A DNA stretch of 64,000 nucleotides, from positions 62,001 to 126,000 of the forward strand of contig NZ_FRFD01000013.1 of NCBI RefSeq assembly GCF_900143645.1, written 5' to 3'. Shown here piece after piece: positions 15,345 through 24,716 of this stretch. The translations under genes were made by a program, and so were the position numbers. This stretch comes from Anaerocolumna xylanovorans DSM 12503 (GTDB taxonomy: Bacteria; Bacillota; Clostridia; Lachnospirales; Lachnospiraceae). The notes beneath the pieces are model-generated. The model made no database searches. It saw only the letters and a program-made list of their open reading frames with translations, and was not told the origin of the DNA. The stretch's first letter is position 1. Every line of letters starts with the position of its first letter.

Positions 15345-17611
15345 AGCGTTATCTGATATATGGTCTGGTACAGGGGGTGGGTTTCCGCCCTTTTGTATAT
15401 TCTCTGGCGGTGCGGCTGGGAGTGGATGGAAGTGTATGTAACCTCGGCGGAATTGTCGAGATCATAGCAAAAGCGCCAGGGGAAGTTCTTAATGCATTTT
15501 TAGGTGAACTTAAGGATAATAAGGGCAAGGACTATGAAATTCATGCTGTGGAAGAAGAGGATATTACAGAGGAGAGGTTTTTAACGGAAGGAAATAAAGA
15601 GGGTTTTATTATAAAATCCAGCGCAGAAAGCCTTCATACTTTTTCTTTAACGCCTGATATCGGACTTTGCGATAAGTGTGCCAAAGAGGTGCTAGAAAAA
15701 GGAAACCGAAGATATCATCATCCCTTTATCAGTTGTGCCGCCTGCGGGCCCAGATATACTATATTAGAGCAAACGCCCTATGACAGGCAGACCACAGTAA
15801 TGAGGGAGTTTCCCATGTGTAAAACCTGCGAGGGGGAATACACCTCCAAGGAAGACAGGCGTTTTCATGCGGAAACCATCTCCTGCAAAGCTTGCGGCCC
15901 TTATCTTTTATGGAAGGACAAAAAGGGCGGCAGGTCTTCGGACAACCCATGCTCTACCAAAGGGGAAGATGCCTTTAGGGAGGCTCTGACAGCACTGAAA
16001 AATGGCGGAATTATTGCAGTGAAAGGAATCGGCGGTTATCATTATGTCTGCACGCCCTTTTCACCTGAGACTGTAAAACGGCTTAGGCTCTTAAAGGGAA
16101 GGGAAAAGAAGCCCTTTGCCCTGTGCTTTCCGGATATCAATACGGTTAAGGAATATGCCAAGGTTTCAATGGAAGAAGAAAAGCTTCTCCTTGACAAGGC
16201 AAAGCCCATTGTACTGCTTTATGAGAAGAGGCGCAAAATGGCAGAGGAAGTCAGCGAAGAGAGCATTTACCTTGGTGCCTTTCTTCCCTATACGCCCATT
16301 CAATTGCTTTTGACGAAAGAGCTTGGACCGCTGATTATGACCAGTGCCAATGAGTCGGGCAAGCCTATCATAAGACAGGATGAAGAGATGTTAGGCGTAG
16401 AAAGCGGGTATCTGGACGGCATCTTGTATCACCAAAGAAAAATTCTCCGCTCTGTTGATGACTCTGTAGTAAGGATAACAATGGGAAAACCGCAGATGAT
16501 ACGAAGAAGCAGGGGGTATGTGCCTTCTCCTCTTTTGATGGAAAAGAGCGGGGCGGATATCTTTTGTGCCGGCGGGGATCTAAAGGCTGCTTTTTGCTTT
16601 TATAAGGAGGGAAGAGCGGTACTTTCCCAGTATTTCGGGGACTTAGAAGAGTATGATATCCTAAAGGAGTATGAGAACTCTTATAAGGATTTAAAAAAGC
16701 TCTTTTCAGCAGAACCAAAGCTTGCAGTCTGCGATATGCATCCCGGCTATTTCTCCGCTGAATTTGCCAGAAGCCTAAAGCTTCCCCTGTTACAGGTGCA
16801 GCACCATCATGCCCATATTGCTTCAGTCATGGCAGAACACCGCCTAAAGGGCAAGGTACTGGGGATTGCCTTTGACGGCACCGGTTATGGTACGGACGGG
16901 AATATCTGGGGCAGCGAGTTCTTAATCTGTGAAGGCGGAGACTTTACAAGAGCGGGACATTTGCGTTATACTTCCCTGATAGGAGGGGATGCTTCCTTAA
17001 AGGATGTGAAAAAGATTGCTCTGTGCTATCTGTTACAGGAAGGCCTTGAGAAGGCACTGCCGGACGAGAGGACACCCCTTATAAGAGCAGCATTGAAATG
17101 CAATACCAATACCTATCTTACCTCCAGTATGGGAAGGCTCTTTGACGGAGTATCCGCCCTTCTTGGTATCTGTATGGAAAACCGTTATGAAGCAGAGGCG
17201 GCCATTTTACTGGAACAGGAGGCAAGAAAGGCCCTTATAAATGGAGCAGAACCTGTCAGCCTCCAATTTGCAATCAAAAAAGAAGAGGAAATGTATCTTT
17301 TGGACCCGGCACCTGTTTTAAAGAGCCTGGTACAGTTAAAAGAAACAGAAGGAACAGGGGCTCTGGCTCTTGGTTTTCACTATGCGGTTGCGGAAGCGGT
17401 CCTTACTTTATGTAAAGAAATAAATAGAAATCAGAATATAAATGACATCGCACTAAGCGGCGGAGTGTTTGGAAATACGCTGCTTTTAGAGAAGGTCAAG
17501 GCGCTGCTGACAGAAAGCGGTTTTAATGTTTACCGCAATGAGTCAGTTCCCCCGGGAGATGGCTGTATCAGCCTGGGGCAGGCGTTTATCGGATTAGAAA
17601 GGGATGTATGA
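15314..17611 (+). CDS. hypF: Carbamoyltransferase HypF
   Basis: This 765-residue enzyme makes the thiocarbamate on HypE from carbamoyl phosphate, the source of the cyanide ligands. Domains in order: acylphosphatase-like (VQGVGFRPFVYSLA near residue 20), two C4-type zinc fingers (CDKCAKEV with CAACGPRY; CKTCEGEY with CKACGP, about 110-195), YrdC-like domain (about 205-390, with MTSANESGKPI), and a Kae1-like domain (about 400-765, with HHHAHIASVMAEH and LSGGVFGN). It starts at GTG 15314 within hypB, with AGGAAG upstream. The length is normal for the family. Confidence 0.95.
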   Translation: MDKGKKGNVIKRYLIYGLVQGVGFRPFVYSLAVRLGVDGSVCNLGGIVEIIAKAPGEVLNAFLGELKDNKGKDYEIHAVEEEDITEERFLTEGNKEGFIIKSSAESLHTFSLTPDIGLCDKCAKEVLEKGNRRYHHPFISCAACGPRYTILEQTPYDRQTTVMREFPMCKTCEGEYTSKEDRRFHAETISCKACGPYLLWKDKKGGRSSDNPCSTKGEDAFREALTALKNGGIIAVKGIGGYHYVCTPFSPETVKRLRLLKGREKKPFALCFPDINTVKEYAKVSMEEEKLLLDKAKPIVLLYEKRRKMAEEVSEESIYLGAFLPYTPIQLLLTKELGPLIMTSANESGKPIIRQDEEMLGVESGYLDGILYHQRKILRSVDDSVVRITMGKPQMIRRSRGYVPSPLLMEKSGADIFCAGGDLKAAFCFYKEGRAVLSQYFGDLEEYDILKEYENSYKDLKKLFSAEPKLAVCDMHPGYFSAEFARSLKLPLLQVQHHHAHIASVMAEHRLKGKVLGIAFDGTGYGTDGNIWGSEFLICEGGDFTRAGHLRYTSLIGGDASLKDVKKIALCYLLQEGLEKALPDERTPLIRAALKCNTNTYLTSSMGRLFDGVSALLGICMENRYEAEAAILLEQEARKALINGAEPVSLQFAIKKEEEMYLLDPAPVLKSLVQLKETEGTGALALGFHYAVAEAVLTLCKEINRNQNINDIALSGGVFGNTLLLEKVKALLTESGFNVYRNESVPPGDGCISLGQAFIGLERDV

Positions 17612-17642
17612 GCAGAAAACATGTGCAGGAAGAGAGGCAAAT

Positions 17643-17891
17643 ATGTGCGTAGCAATACCGGGAAAAATAATTGAGATTCATGGAGACACTGCCAAAGCCG
17701 ATATCATGGGAAATATATTTGAGGCAAATATCAGCCTTGTGGACGCCAAGTTAGGCGACTACATTCTTATCCATGCAGGCTTTGCCATTGAAGTGGTACA
17801 GACAGAAACAGCACAGGAAATGATAGATATCTTTGCAGAATTGGATGAGGTTATAAGAAATGACACTGGAGCAGGTAAAGAAGGAGCTTAA
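17643..17891 (+). CDS. hypC: Hydrogenase assembly chaperone HypC
   Basis: This 82-residue chaperone carries the Fe(CN)2CO unit between HypD and the large subunit precursor. The essential Cys2 is present in MCVAIPGKI. ATG 17643 is fixed by that motif; an upstream in-frame ATG at 17604 would bury it. It overlaps hypD by 32 bp, and HypC and HypD act as a complex. Confidence 0.94.
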   Translation: MCVAIPGKIIEIHGDTAKADIMGNIFEANISLVDAKLGDYILIHAGFAIEVVQTETAQEMIDIFAELDEVIRNDTGAGKEGA

Positions 17892-18897
17892 GGGCTATAA
17901 AGGAAGAACAATTAAGATTATGGAGGTCTGCGGCACCCATACCGCAAGTATCTTTAAGGCAGGAATCCGTTCCATATTGCCTGCAGAAATCAGACTGATA
18001 TCGGGGCCTGGCTGCCCTGTATGCGTAACACCTTCAGCCTATATTGATAAGCTGGTAGAATACTCTTTGAAAGAAAACCATCAGGTGCTTACCTTTGGCG
18101 ATATGATGAAGGTGCGGGGAAGTGAGTATTCCCTGACTCAGGCAAAGGCTTTGGGCGGACAGATAAGCTATCTCTATTCCCCCTTGCAGTCCCTTGCCCT
18201 TGCAAAGCAAAATCCACAGACAAATTATATCTTTGCAGCAGTAGGCTTTGAGACCACGGCTCCTCTTTATGCCATCCTCTTGGAGGAGATGGAAAAAGAG
18301 GGGATTCGGAACTTGAAGCTTCTTATTGCGGTAAAGACCATAGTTCCTGCGCTCTCTTATCTTTGTGAGAAGGAGGAGATTGACGGATTTTTATGCCCGG
18401 GACATGTGAGTGTTATTATTGGCAGCAAGATATATGAGCCTTTAGCAAAAAAATACCAAAAGCCTTTTGTTGTAACAGGCTTTGAGGGAGAGCATATCTT
18501 AGCCTCTATCTATGAAATAATGACCCAGCTTAGTACGGAAGAATACCGGGTAAAGAATCTATATACCAGCGCTGTAAAGGAAGAAGGAAATGAAAAGGCT
18601 TTTGGTGCAATTATGAAATACTTTGAACCCTGTGATGCCTACTGGAGGGGAATCGGCACTATACCGGGTTCCGGACTTAGGCTCAGGGAAGAATTCTTAA
18701 AATACGATGCCGGAAGCGAAGAGGCCTTTGCAGAAGAAACTCTTCCGAAGGGCTGCAGCTGTACCGATGTCATACTGGGAAGAATCCAGCCCATAGAGTG
18801 TCCTGCTTTTGGTAAGAGATGCACGCCTATGGATGCGTTGGGTCCCTGCATGGTATCCTCGGAAGGAGCCTGCGGAATCTGGTATAAGAACCGGTAA
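17860..18897 (+). CDS. hypD: Hydrogenase iron-centre assembly protein HypD
   Basis: This 345-residue iron-sulphur protein is the scaffold on which iron, CO and cyanide are put together. The HypD signatures are present: MEVCGTHT near residue 20, SGPGCPVCVTP near 48, FAAVGFETT near 127 and PGHVS near 175. The C-terminal cluster region has CSCTDVILG, ECPAFGKRCTP and GPCMVSSEGACG (about 300-340). ATG 17860 lies within hypC with GATGAGG upstream. Between its end and hypE lies two-hairpin copy 3. Confidence 0.95.
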   Translation: MTLEQVKKELKGYKGRTIKIMEVCGTHTASIFKAGIRSILPAEIRLISGPGCPVCVTPSAYIDKLVEYSLKENHQVLTFGDMMKVRGSEYSLTQAKALGGQISYLYSPLQSLALAKQNPQTNYIFAAVGFETTAPLYAILLEEMEKEGIRNLKLLIAVKTIVPALSYLCEKEEIDGFLCPGHVSVIIGSKIYEPLAKKYQKPFVVTGFEGEHILASIYEIMTQLSTEEYRVKNLYTSAVKEEGNEKAFGAIMKYFEPCDAYWRGIGTIPGSGLRLREEFLKYDAGSEEAFAEETLPKGCSCTDVILGRIQPIECPAFGKRCTPMDALGPCMVSSEGACGIWYKNR

Positions 18898-18910
18898 TGA
18901 GAAGCGGTTA

Positions 18911-18995
18911 GGTTGAAAAAACAAAAATGCTGTTTTTTCAACTACCAATTATCGAATATTCAATCAGAGATTGAATATTCAGGAAAGAGGTTAAT
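18911..18995 (+). repeat. Two-hairpin leader element, copy 3
   Basis: Stem 1 is a perfect 12-bp GTTGAAAAAACA (18912-18923) with TGTTTTTTCAAC (18931-18942). Stem 2 is a perfect 12-bp GAATATTCAATC (18954-18965) with GATTGAATATTC (18969-18980). It ends in GGAAAGAGGTTAAT before hypE. It differs from copy 4, 5.7 kb away before an unrelated gene, at only one base over about 84 bp. Confidence 0.85.
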
Positions 18996-19973
18996 ATGCA
19001 TATTGATATGTCCTACGGAAGCGGAGGGAAGCAGACAACGAGCTTGATAAATGAAGTCTTTGTAAAGCATTTTTCCAATCCGGTCCTGCAAAAAATGGAA
19101 GACAGTGCTGTTCTTACGGTAAAAGAAAAGATTGCCTTTACCACGGATTCCTTTGTAGTAACGCCTATGTTTTTTAAGGGAGGAGACATCGGAAAGGTTG
19201 CAGTTTGCGGTACGGTCAATGACCTTCTTATGATGGGAGCTAATCCGAAATACTTAACGGCCGGCTTTATCATAGAAGAAGGAGCCTCTCTTACGGACCT
19301 GGAACATATTGCAGCCTCTATGGCAGCAGCAGCGAAAGAGGCAGGAGCCCAGATTGTGGCGGGAGATACCAAGGTGATAGAAGGAAAAGGCGGTATCTAC
19401 ATCAATACTGCCGGAATCGGTGAGATTGAAAGAGAAGGAATCAGTATTTCGGCTTGCAAGGAGGGGGATATCATTCTCCTGTCCGGTAACTTAGGAGAGC
19501 ACCATACGGCTATTATGTCCCACCGGATGGAAATAGAGAACGATATCAAGAGCGATTGTGCGCCTTTAAAAGAAATCGTGATGAATCTCATAATGGCAGG
19601 AATTGATATTCACTGTATGCGGGATGTGACCAGAGGCGGACTTGCCACAGTTCTAAATGAAGTATCTGCTTCCTCTTCCTGCAAGGTAGAGATAGAGGAA
19701 AGGGCACTTCCTGTCAGCCCGCAGGTAAAGGGCTTTTGCGATATATTAGGACTTGATCCTCTTTATATGGCAAATGAAGGAAAGTTAATTGCTGTCGTAG
19801 CACAAAAGGATGCCAAAAGAGCATTGCAGATAATGAAAGAATCCCGGTACGGTGAAAATGCTGCGGTAATCGGCACCATACAGGCTGGGTCAAAAGTTGT
19901 AATGACAACAGCCTTTGGAGGAAGCCGTGTTATCGATGTATTATACGGAGAAGGACTTCCAAGAATCTGCTAG
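18996..19973 (+). CDS. hypE: Carbamoyl dehydratase HypE
   Basis: This 325-residue enzyme of the AIR-synthase fold dehydrates the carbamoyl group delivered by HypF to a thiocyanate on its own C-terminal cysteine. The chain ends in PRIC, exactly the required terminus. N-terminal MSYGSGGKQTTSLI, TTDSFVVTP near residue 45, AGDTKVIEG near 122 and DVTRGGLATVLNE near 208 fit the family. Start ATG 18996 is served by the ribosome-binding site of the two-hairpin element. It is the last gene of the ech-hyp series and is convergent with the LacI-type regulator. Confidence 0.95.
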   Translation: MHIDMSYGSGGKQTTSLINEVFVKHFSNPVLQKMEDSAVLTVKEKIAFTTDSFVVTPMFFKGGDIGKVAVCGTVNDLLMMGANPKYLTAGFIIEEGASLTDLEHIAASMAAAAKEAGAQIVAGDTKVIEGKGGIYINTAGIGEIEREGISISACKEGDIILLSGNLGEHHTAIMSHRMEIENDIKSDCAPLKEIVMNLIMAGIDIHCMRDVTRGGLATVLNEVSASSSCKVEIEERALPVSPQVKGFCDILGLDPLYMANEGKLIAVVAQKDAKRALQIMKESRYGENAAVIGTIQAGSKVVMTTAFGGSRVIDVLYGEGLPRIC

Positions 19974-20020
19974 GTTTTTATATTACCATAAACATTAAAT
20001 GCAATAGCAAGGCGGGAAGT

Positions 20021-21034
20021 TCAAATAAGCGCCCTTGTACTTGAACGGACCTTTAAGGTGGGGGTCAGGACTATCTTTGTGATAGGCTCGTCATTACCGT
20101 TAATCCGTTCTATAATCCGGTCTGCTACCAAAGTCCCTATCTTGTCATATGGATGGCTTATAGTGGTAAGATTGATAAAGCTGGTGCCGGATAAGGGAAT
20201 ATCATCAAAACCTACTATGCTGACATCTTCCGGTATCCGTATTCCGTTCCGTATCAATTCGTCCATTACGCCATAGGTCATCAAATCGCCCCCGATAAAA
20301 GCAGCAGTAGGAGCATCGGGGCGCATCAGTATCTTACGGGCAAATTGCTGGCCGGATTCCATATTCAGGGTCCCGCAGTGGACATAAGATGGGACAGGCT
20401 CAACATGATATTCCTTTAAAGCATGAAGATATCCTTCATACCGCTTCTGACTGGTAGTGGATATTTCCGGTCCCCGAAGCATTGCTATTTTCCGGTGTCC
20501 CAAGGACAGCAGATGGGTGGTTGCAAGATAGCCGCCCATTTTATTGTCTATGGAGATACTGTCATACCCTGCCATAAAATCAATCTCACGGTTAACGAGT
20601 ACAATGGGGCAGGAAGCACCTTTTAAAATTTCTCCGAAGGATTTTTCATTACGGGCATCCGCTATAATAATGCCGGAAAAACCATAATCTAAAAGCTTCT
20701 GTAAATGCTGGTCGTTTTCGCCGGCTATCTGGGAGCTGTTATATAGGGTCATAAGATAGCCCTTTTCCCGAAGACTGTTATTAATAACCCAGATGAGCTC
20801 TGCATAAAAGGGATTCCGGATATCACTTACAATGAGGGCAACCATATTAAGTCTGCCGGTAGCCAGTCCTCTGGCTACAATGCTGGGATGATAATTTGCC
20901 TTTTCCATTACCTCTAATATCCTGTTTCTTGTTTCTTCTTTTACCTTTGTGCTGTTCATAAGCACTCTGGAGACAGTGGAGCGGGAAACACCGGCCTCCT
21001 TAGCAATATATTCAATATCTATTTTCTTGGACAA
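20021..21034 (-). CDS. LacI-family transcriptional regulator
   Basis: This 337-residue repressor-type protein has a LacI helix-turn-helix (residues 4-55: IEYIAKEAGVSRSTVSRVL, hinge NYHPSIVARGLATG) and a periplasmic-binding-protein-like effector domain (about 60-335, with VALIVSDIRNPFY and FIGGDLMTYG). The start is TTG 21034 with GAGGGA upstream. It is divergent from the acyl-CoA ligase operon, and a perfect 26-bp palindrome typical of LacI-family operators lies just past that operon's promoter. The effector is unknown; regulation of the CoA operon is inferred. Confidence 0.9.
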   Translation of the reverse strand: MSKKIDIEYIAKEAGVSRSTVSRVLMNSTKVKEETRNRILEVMEKANYHPSIVARGLATGRLNMVALIVSDIRNPFYAELIWVINNSLREKGYLMTLYNSSQIAGENDQHLQKLLDYGFSGIIIADARNEKSFGEILKGASCPIVLVNREIDFMAGYDSISIDNKMGGYLATTHLLSLGHRKIAMLRGPEISTTSQKRYEGYLHALKEYHVEPVPSYVHCGTLNMESGQQFARKILMRPDAPTAAFIGGDLMTYGVMDELIRNGIRIPEDVSIVGFDDIPLSGTSFINLTTISHPYDKIGTLVADRIIERINGNDEPITKIVLTPTLKVRSSTRALI

Positions 21035-21268
21035 ACATATCCCTCATTTCCGAAAAATTCAAAGTATAATAGTGTTGCATCAGTATCATTATAGCACATA
21101 GGAATATATATGAAAAGTTAAAAGTAGTGAGAGCGGTACCAAAAAATGTTCGCGCTTATACAGAGAATATATAGGAATTTCATCAGGTGATAAAGAATGC
21201 TTAGATATTTAAAATTTTAAATAAAAATATGCACAAAATTAAAAGCTAAAAATGGTGATTCTATATAA

Positions 21269-21298
21269 TTGACAAAAGTATAGACTTGGTATTATGAT
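21269..21298 (+). promoter_or_regulatory. Promoter of the CoA-ester operon
   Basis: Perfect TTGACA at 21269-21274, an 18-bp spacer and TATGAT at 21293-21298. Transcription should start near 21305, directly ahead of the palindrome at 21311. Confidence 0.65.
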
Positions 21299-21310
21299 AA
21301 ATGCATGAAT

Positions 21311-21336
21311 ATTTTATGAGAGCGCTCTCATAAAAT
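21311..21336. promoter_or_regulatory. 26-bp perfect palindrome, LacI-family operator
   Basis: The half-site ATTTTATGAGAGC is followed at once by its exact reverse complement, with the central CG typical of LacI/CcpA-family operators. It begins about 6 bp after the expected transcription start, where bound repressor would block RNA polymerase. Confidence 0.75.
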
Positions 21337-21425
21337 GCAATTGCTTGATGAATACATTATCAGAAATGATACCAAACACTCGTATCATTGGATATGGTTA
21401 ACTTAACATGGAAAAGAGGCGGGGT

Positions 21426-23042
21426 ATGATTAAAGGAAGCACACTATGGGATGACTCCATTACCCAGGATATGGAGAGTACAGTGTTTAACGGGATACAG
21501 GTTCTATCCTATACCGATATGCCAAGCAGCCTGTATCACGCATTGAGGTTGTCAGCGGATCGGTACCCGGATAAGATATTATTTTGCGATAATTGGGAGC
21601 GCTCCTATTCATATCGTGAATTTCTTGCAATGACGGACAAAATGGCCTGGTGGCTGAAAAATAACCTGCAAGTAACCAAAGGAAAGCACGTAGGGCTGCT
21701 TTTACATAACAGTATTGAATTTTGTACGGCATTTTTTGCAGTTGTAAAATTAGGCGCCATTGCTGTTCCCTTTCCCACGAAATACAAGGAAACGGAAGCA
21801 GCGCACTTGATTATGAAAGCGGATTTGGATGTACTGATATTCAGTGAGACTTTTAAAGGCTGGATGAAGCCTTATGAGGAGGCAGGTATCAGACTGTTGG
21901 AGTCAGAAAACGAAGAAGCGGGATTTGGATTCCGGCATCTTTTACGAAGCGGCTTTTACGGAGAAGAAAGTGTGGGGGAGGGGAACTTATCGGATGAAGT
22001 AATCATCATGTTTACTTCCGGCACCACCTCCAGGAGTAAGGGGGTAGTGCTTCGGAATTACAATGTCATGAATGCAGTTGCTATTTACCATAGGATACTT
22101 GGTATTACTGCACAGGATAAAACCATCATACCGGTGCCTGTTTATCACATTACCGGTATGGTAGCACTCCTGGGCCTGTTTGTATTCACCGGCGGAACGG
22201 TTTATCTGTATAAACGGTATGATGCCGTAAGGATACTGGAGTGCATCAGGCAAAACGGTATTACCTTTATGCATGGAGCTCCTACCGTATACAGCCTGAT
22301 GTTAGAGCATAAGGAGGAATATCCCATGCTTACGAGTCTAAGAATCCTCGCCTGCGGAGGCAGTTATATGCCGACGGAAAAACTAAGAGAGCTTCATAAG
22401 TGGCTGCCGCAGGCTAAGATTCAGGTAGTATACGGTATGACAGAGACCTCATCACCTGCTGTTATATTTCCGGGGGATGCACCAACCAGTATTTTCGCCG
22501 GTGCAGCCGGAAAGCCTGTCCCCGGGCTGGAACTCAAGATATTGGATGAGGAAGGAAATGAGAAAGGATATCTTGAAACCGGTGAAGTATGGATAAGGGG
22601 AAATGTAGTTACCGGCGGTTATTATAAGATGGATACAAGCCTTATTGATTCAGAGCATTGGCTTAATACCGGCGATATGGGGTACTGCAACGAGGAAAGC
22701 TATGTATTTATCGTTGACCGTAAGAAAGATATGATTAACCGGGGCGGCGAGAAGATATGGTGTACGGATGTGGAAGAGGAACTTTTAAAGCTGCCCTTTC
22801 TTAAGGATGCCGCAGTAGTCGGAATAAAAGATTCCCTTTATGGGGAATCAGCTGCAGCAGCTGTTGTTATTCCGAAGGGGCAGAAGGTAAATGCAGAGGA
22901 TATCAGGAAAGCCTTAGAGCCTAAAATGGCAAAGTTTAAGATACCGGTCAAATACCTCTTTCTTGACGAGATACCTAAGACTGCCGGAATGAAGACGAAT
23001 AAAAAAATAATCAGGGAAATGTTTGAAAGGAATCCAATATGA
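21426..23042 (+). CDS. AMP-forming acyl-CoA synthetase (class I adenylate-forming)
   Basis: This 538-residue enzyme activates a carboxylic acid with ATP and CoA. The phosphate-binding loop is MFTSGTTSRSKGV (near residue 195), followed by YGMTETSSPA (near 337), TGDMG with VDRKKDMINRGGEKI (near 415-440), and the C-terminal lysine region IPKTAGMKTNKK. It resembles medium-chain or crotonobetaine/carnitine-type ligases, but the substrate cannot be read from sequence. I choose ATG 21426 with AGAGGCGGGG upstream; an ATG at 21408 in frame has no site. It overlaps the next gene by 4 bp (ATGA). Confidence 0.88.
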   Translation: MIKGSTLWDDSITQDMESTVFNGIQVLSYTDMPSSLYHALRLSADRYPDKILFCDNWERSYSYREFLAMTDKMAWWLKNNLQVTKGKHVGLLLHNSIEFCTAFFAVVKLGAIAVPFPTKYKETEAAHLIMKADLDVLIFSETFKGWMKPYEEAGIRLLESENEEAGFGFRHLLRSGFYGEESVGEGNLSDEVIIMFTSGTTSRSKGVVLRNYNVMNAVAIYHRILGITAQDKTIIPVPVYHITGMVALLGLFVFTGGTVYLYKRYDAVRILECIRQNGITFMHGAPTVYSLMLEHKEEYPMLTSLRILACGGSYMPTEKLRELHKWLPQAKIQVVYGMTETSSPAVIFPGDAPTSIFAGAAGKPVPGLELKILDEEGNEKGYLETGEVWIRGNVVTGGYYKMDTSLIDSEHWLNTGDMGYCNEESYVFIVDRKKDMINRGGEKIWCTDVEEELLKLPFLKDAAVVGIKDSLYGESAAAAVVIPKGQKVNAEDIRKALEPKMAKFKIPVKYLFLDEIPKTAGMKTNKKIIREMFERNPI

Positions 23043-24619
23043 TAAAAGCAAATTTTGTGACAGCAAGGGAAGCTGCAGCTATGATCCGGGACGGGGATAC
23101 CTTGTGTCCTGTAGCAATGACTTTGGTCAGTGCCAGCGAGTCCATATTAAAAGAAATTGAGAAGAGCTATGAAAAAACAGGGCATCCAAAGAACCTGACA
23201 CTGCTCCATTCCTGCGGGCAAAGTGACAGAAAAGACGGAATCCAGCACTTAGCCCATGAGGGACTGGTGAAAAGGATTATTGGTTCCCACTGGGGACTTC
23301 AGCCGAAGTGGATGGAAATGATAGCAGAAAATAAGGTAGAGGCTTACTGCCTTCCACAGGGGCAGATAGCCCAGTTATACCGGAGCATGGCCTGCGGACT
23401 TCCCGGGAAAATGTCAAAGGTCGGCCTTGGGACCTTTATCGATCCCCGCATTGAGGGCGGTAAAATGAATGAAAGGACCAAGGTGCTGGAAGACATTACG
23501 GAAATCCTGACTTATAAAGAGGAAGAATACATGTTTTACCGGGAGATTCCCATTGATATTTGTCTTATTCGCGGTACTGTCTGTGATGAAATGGGAAATC
23601 TGACAACCACGGAAGAAGCCATGAAGCTGGAGGTACTTCCGGCGGTTATGGCGGCAAAGCGTTATGGCGGCAAGGTAATCGCCCAGGTTAAGAAGGTAGC
23701 GGCCTTCGGAACCCTTAATCCCAAAGAGGTAACGGTTCCGGGAGTATTTATAGACGCCGTTGTAGTTTGTGAGAATCCTCTCACAGATCACAGACAGACC
23801 TCTTCCTGGTACTTTGACCCCTCTTACTGCGGGCAGCTTAGGGTGCCTTGGGGCAATATCGAGCCGGCACCCTTTAATGAGAGAAAATTTATAGCCAGAA
23901 GGGGAACCTTGGAGTTATACCCCGGTGCGGTGGTGAATTTAGGAACCGGTATCCCAAATGATATGGTGGGTAAAATCTGCAGTGAAGAAGGTATCTCCGA
24001 GGATATTATGATAACGGTGGAATCCGGTATCTACGGAGGAGTACAGGCCGGAGGCATTGATTTTGGCATCGGGCAGAATCTGTGTGCCATGATCGGACAC
24101 CATGAGCAGATGGACTACTATAACGGAGCAGGAGTTGACTTGACTTTTATGGGTTTGGGAGAGCTGGATGGCTCCGGTAATGTCAATTCTACCAAAATGG
24201 GAACCAGGTGTACCGGAGCCGGAGGATTTATTGATATCACCCAGAACGCCAAGAAGGTGGTTTTTCTTGGAACCTTTACGGCAGGAGGGGCGGAATACGG
24301 CTTTGAAGACGGTAAGCTGGTTATCAAAAAAGAAGGCAAGATTAAGAAAATGGTAAGTCAGGTAGCACAGATATCCTTTAACGGACCCTTTGCAAGAAAG
24401 AAAAAACAGATGGTCGTAATCGTTACGGAGCGGGCGGTTTTTGAGCTGGCAGAAGAGGGAGTGGTGCTTACGGAAATTGCACCGGGCCTTAAGCTGAAAG
24501 AGGATATTCTGGACCGCATGGATTTTAAACCAATCGTAAGTCCTGCACTGAAAGAAATGGATAAGGAGCTTTTTATTCAGGACGGAACTTTTGGTTTGAA
24601 AAATAAAATATTGAAATAA
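23039..24619 (+). CDS. Acyl-CoA:acetate/propionate CoA-transferase (YdiF/Pct family)
   Basis: This 526-residue fused alpha-beta CoA-transferase moves CoA between short-chain acids. N-terminal MIKANFVTAREAAAMIRDGDT and the middle VVNLGTGIPNDMVGKI fit the family. The catalytic glutamate, which forms the glutamyl-CoA thioester, lies in TVESGIYGGVQAGG near residue 330. It is translationally coupled to the ligase. A ligase and a CoA-transferase in one operon give two ways of activating the same or related acids, one costing ATP and one not. It precedes the dehydrogenase with a two-hairpin element in between. Confidence 0.9.
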   Translation: MIKANFVTAREAAAMIRDGDTLCPVAMTLVSASESILKEIEKSYEKTGHPKNLTLLHSCGQSDRKDGIQHLAHEGLVKRIIGSHWGLQPKWMEMIAENKVEAYCLPQGQIAQLYRSMACGLPGKMSKVGLGTFIDPRIEGGKMNERTKVLEDITEILTYKEEEYMFYREIPIDICLIRGTVCDEMGNLTTTEEAMKLEVLPAVMAAKRYGGKVIAQVKKVAAFGTLNPKEVTVPGVFIDAVVVCENPLTDHRQTSSWYFDPSYCGQLRVPWGNIEPAPFNERKFIARRGTLELYPGAVVNLGTGIPNDMVGKICSEEGISEDIMITVESGIYGGVQAGGIDFGIGQNLCAMIGHHEQMDYYNGAGVDLTFMGLGELDGSGNVNSTKMGTRCTGAGGFIDITQNAKKVVFLGTFTAGGAEYGFEDGKLVIKKEGKIKKMVSQVAQISFNGPFARKKKQMVVIVTERAVFELAEEGVVLTEIAPGLKLKEDILDRMDFKPIVSPALKEMDKELFIQDGTFGLKNKILK

Positions 24620-24632
24620 AGGATGGAGATAT

Positions 24633-24716
24633 GTTGAAAAAACAAAAATGCTGTTTTTTCAACTACTAATTATCGAATATTCAATCAGAGATTGAATATT
24701 CAGGAAAGAGGTTAAT
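24633..24716 (+). repeat. Two-hairpin leader element, copy 4
   Basis: Stem 1 GTTGAAAAAACA (24633-24644) with TGTTTTTTCAAC (24652-24663). Stem 2 GAATATTCAATC (24675-24686) with GATTGAATATTC (24690-24701). It ends in GGAAAGAGGTTAAT before the dehydrogenase gene. It is identical to copy 3 but for one base in the linker (ACT in place of ACC). Confidence 0.85.
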
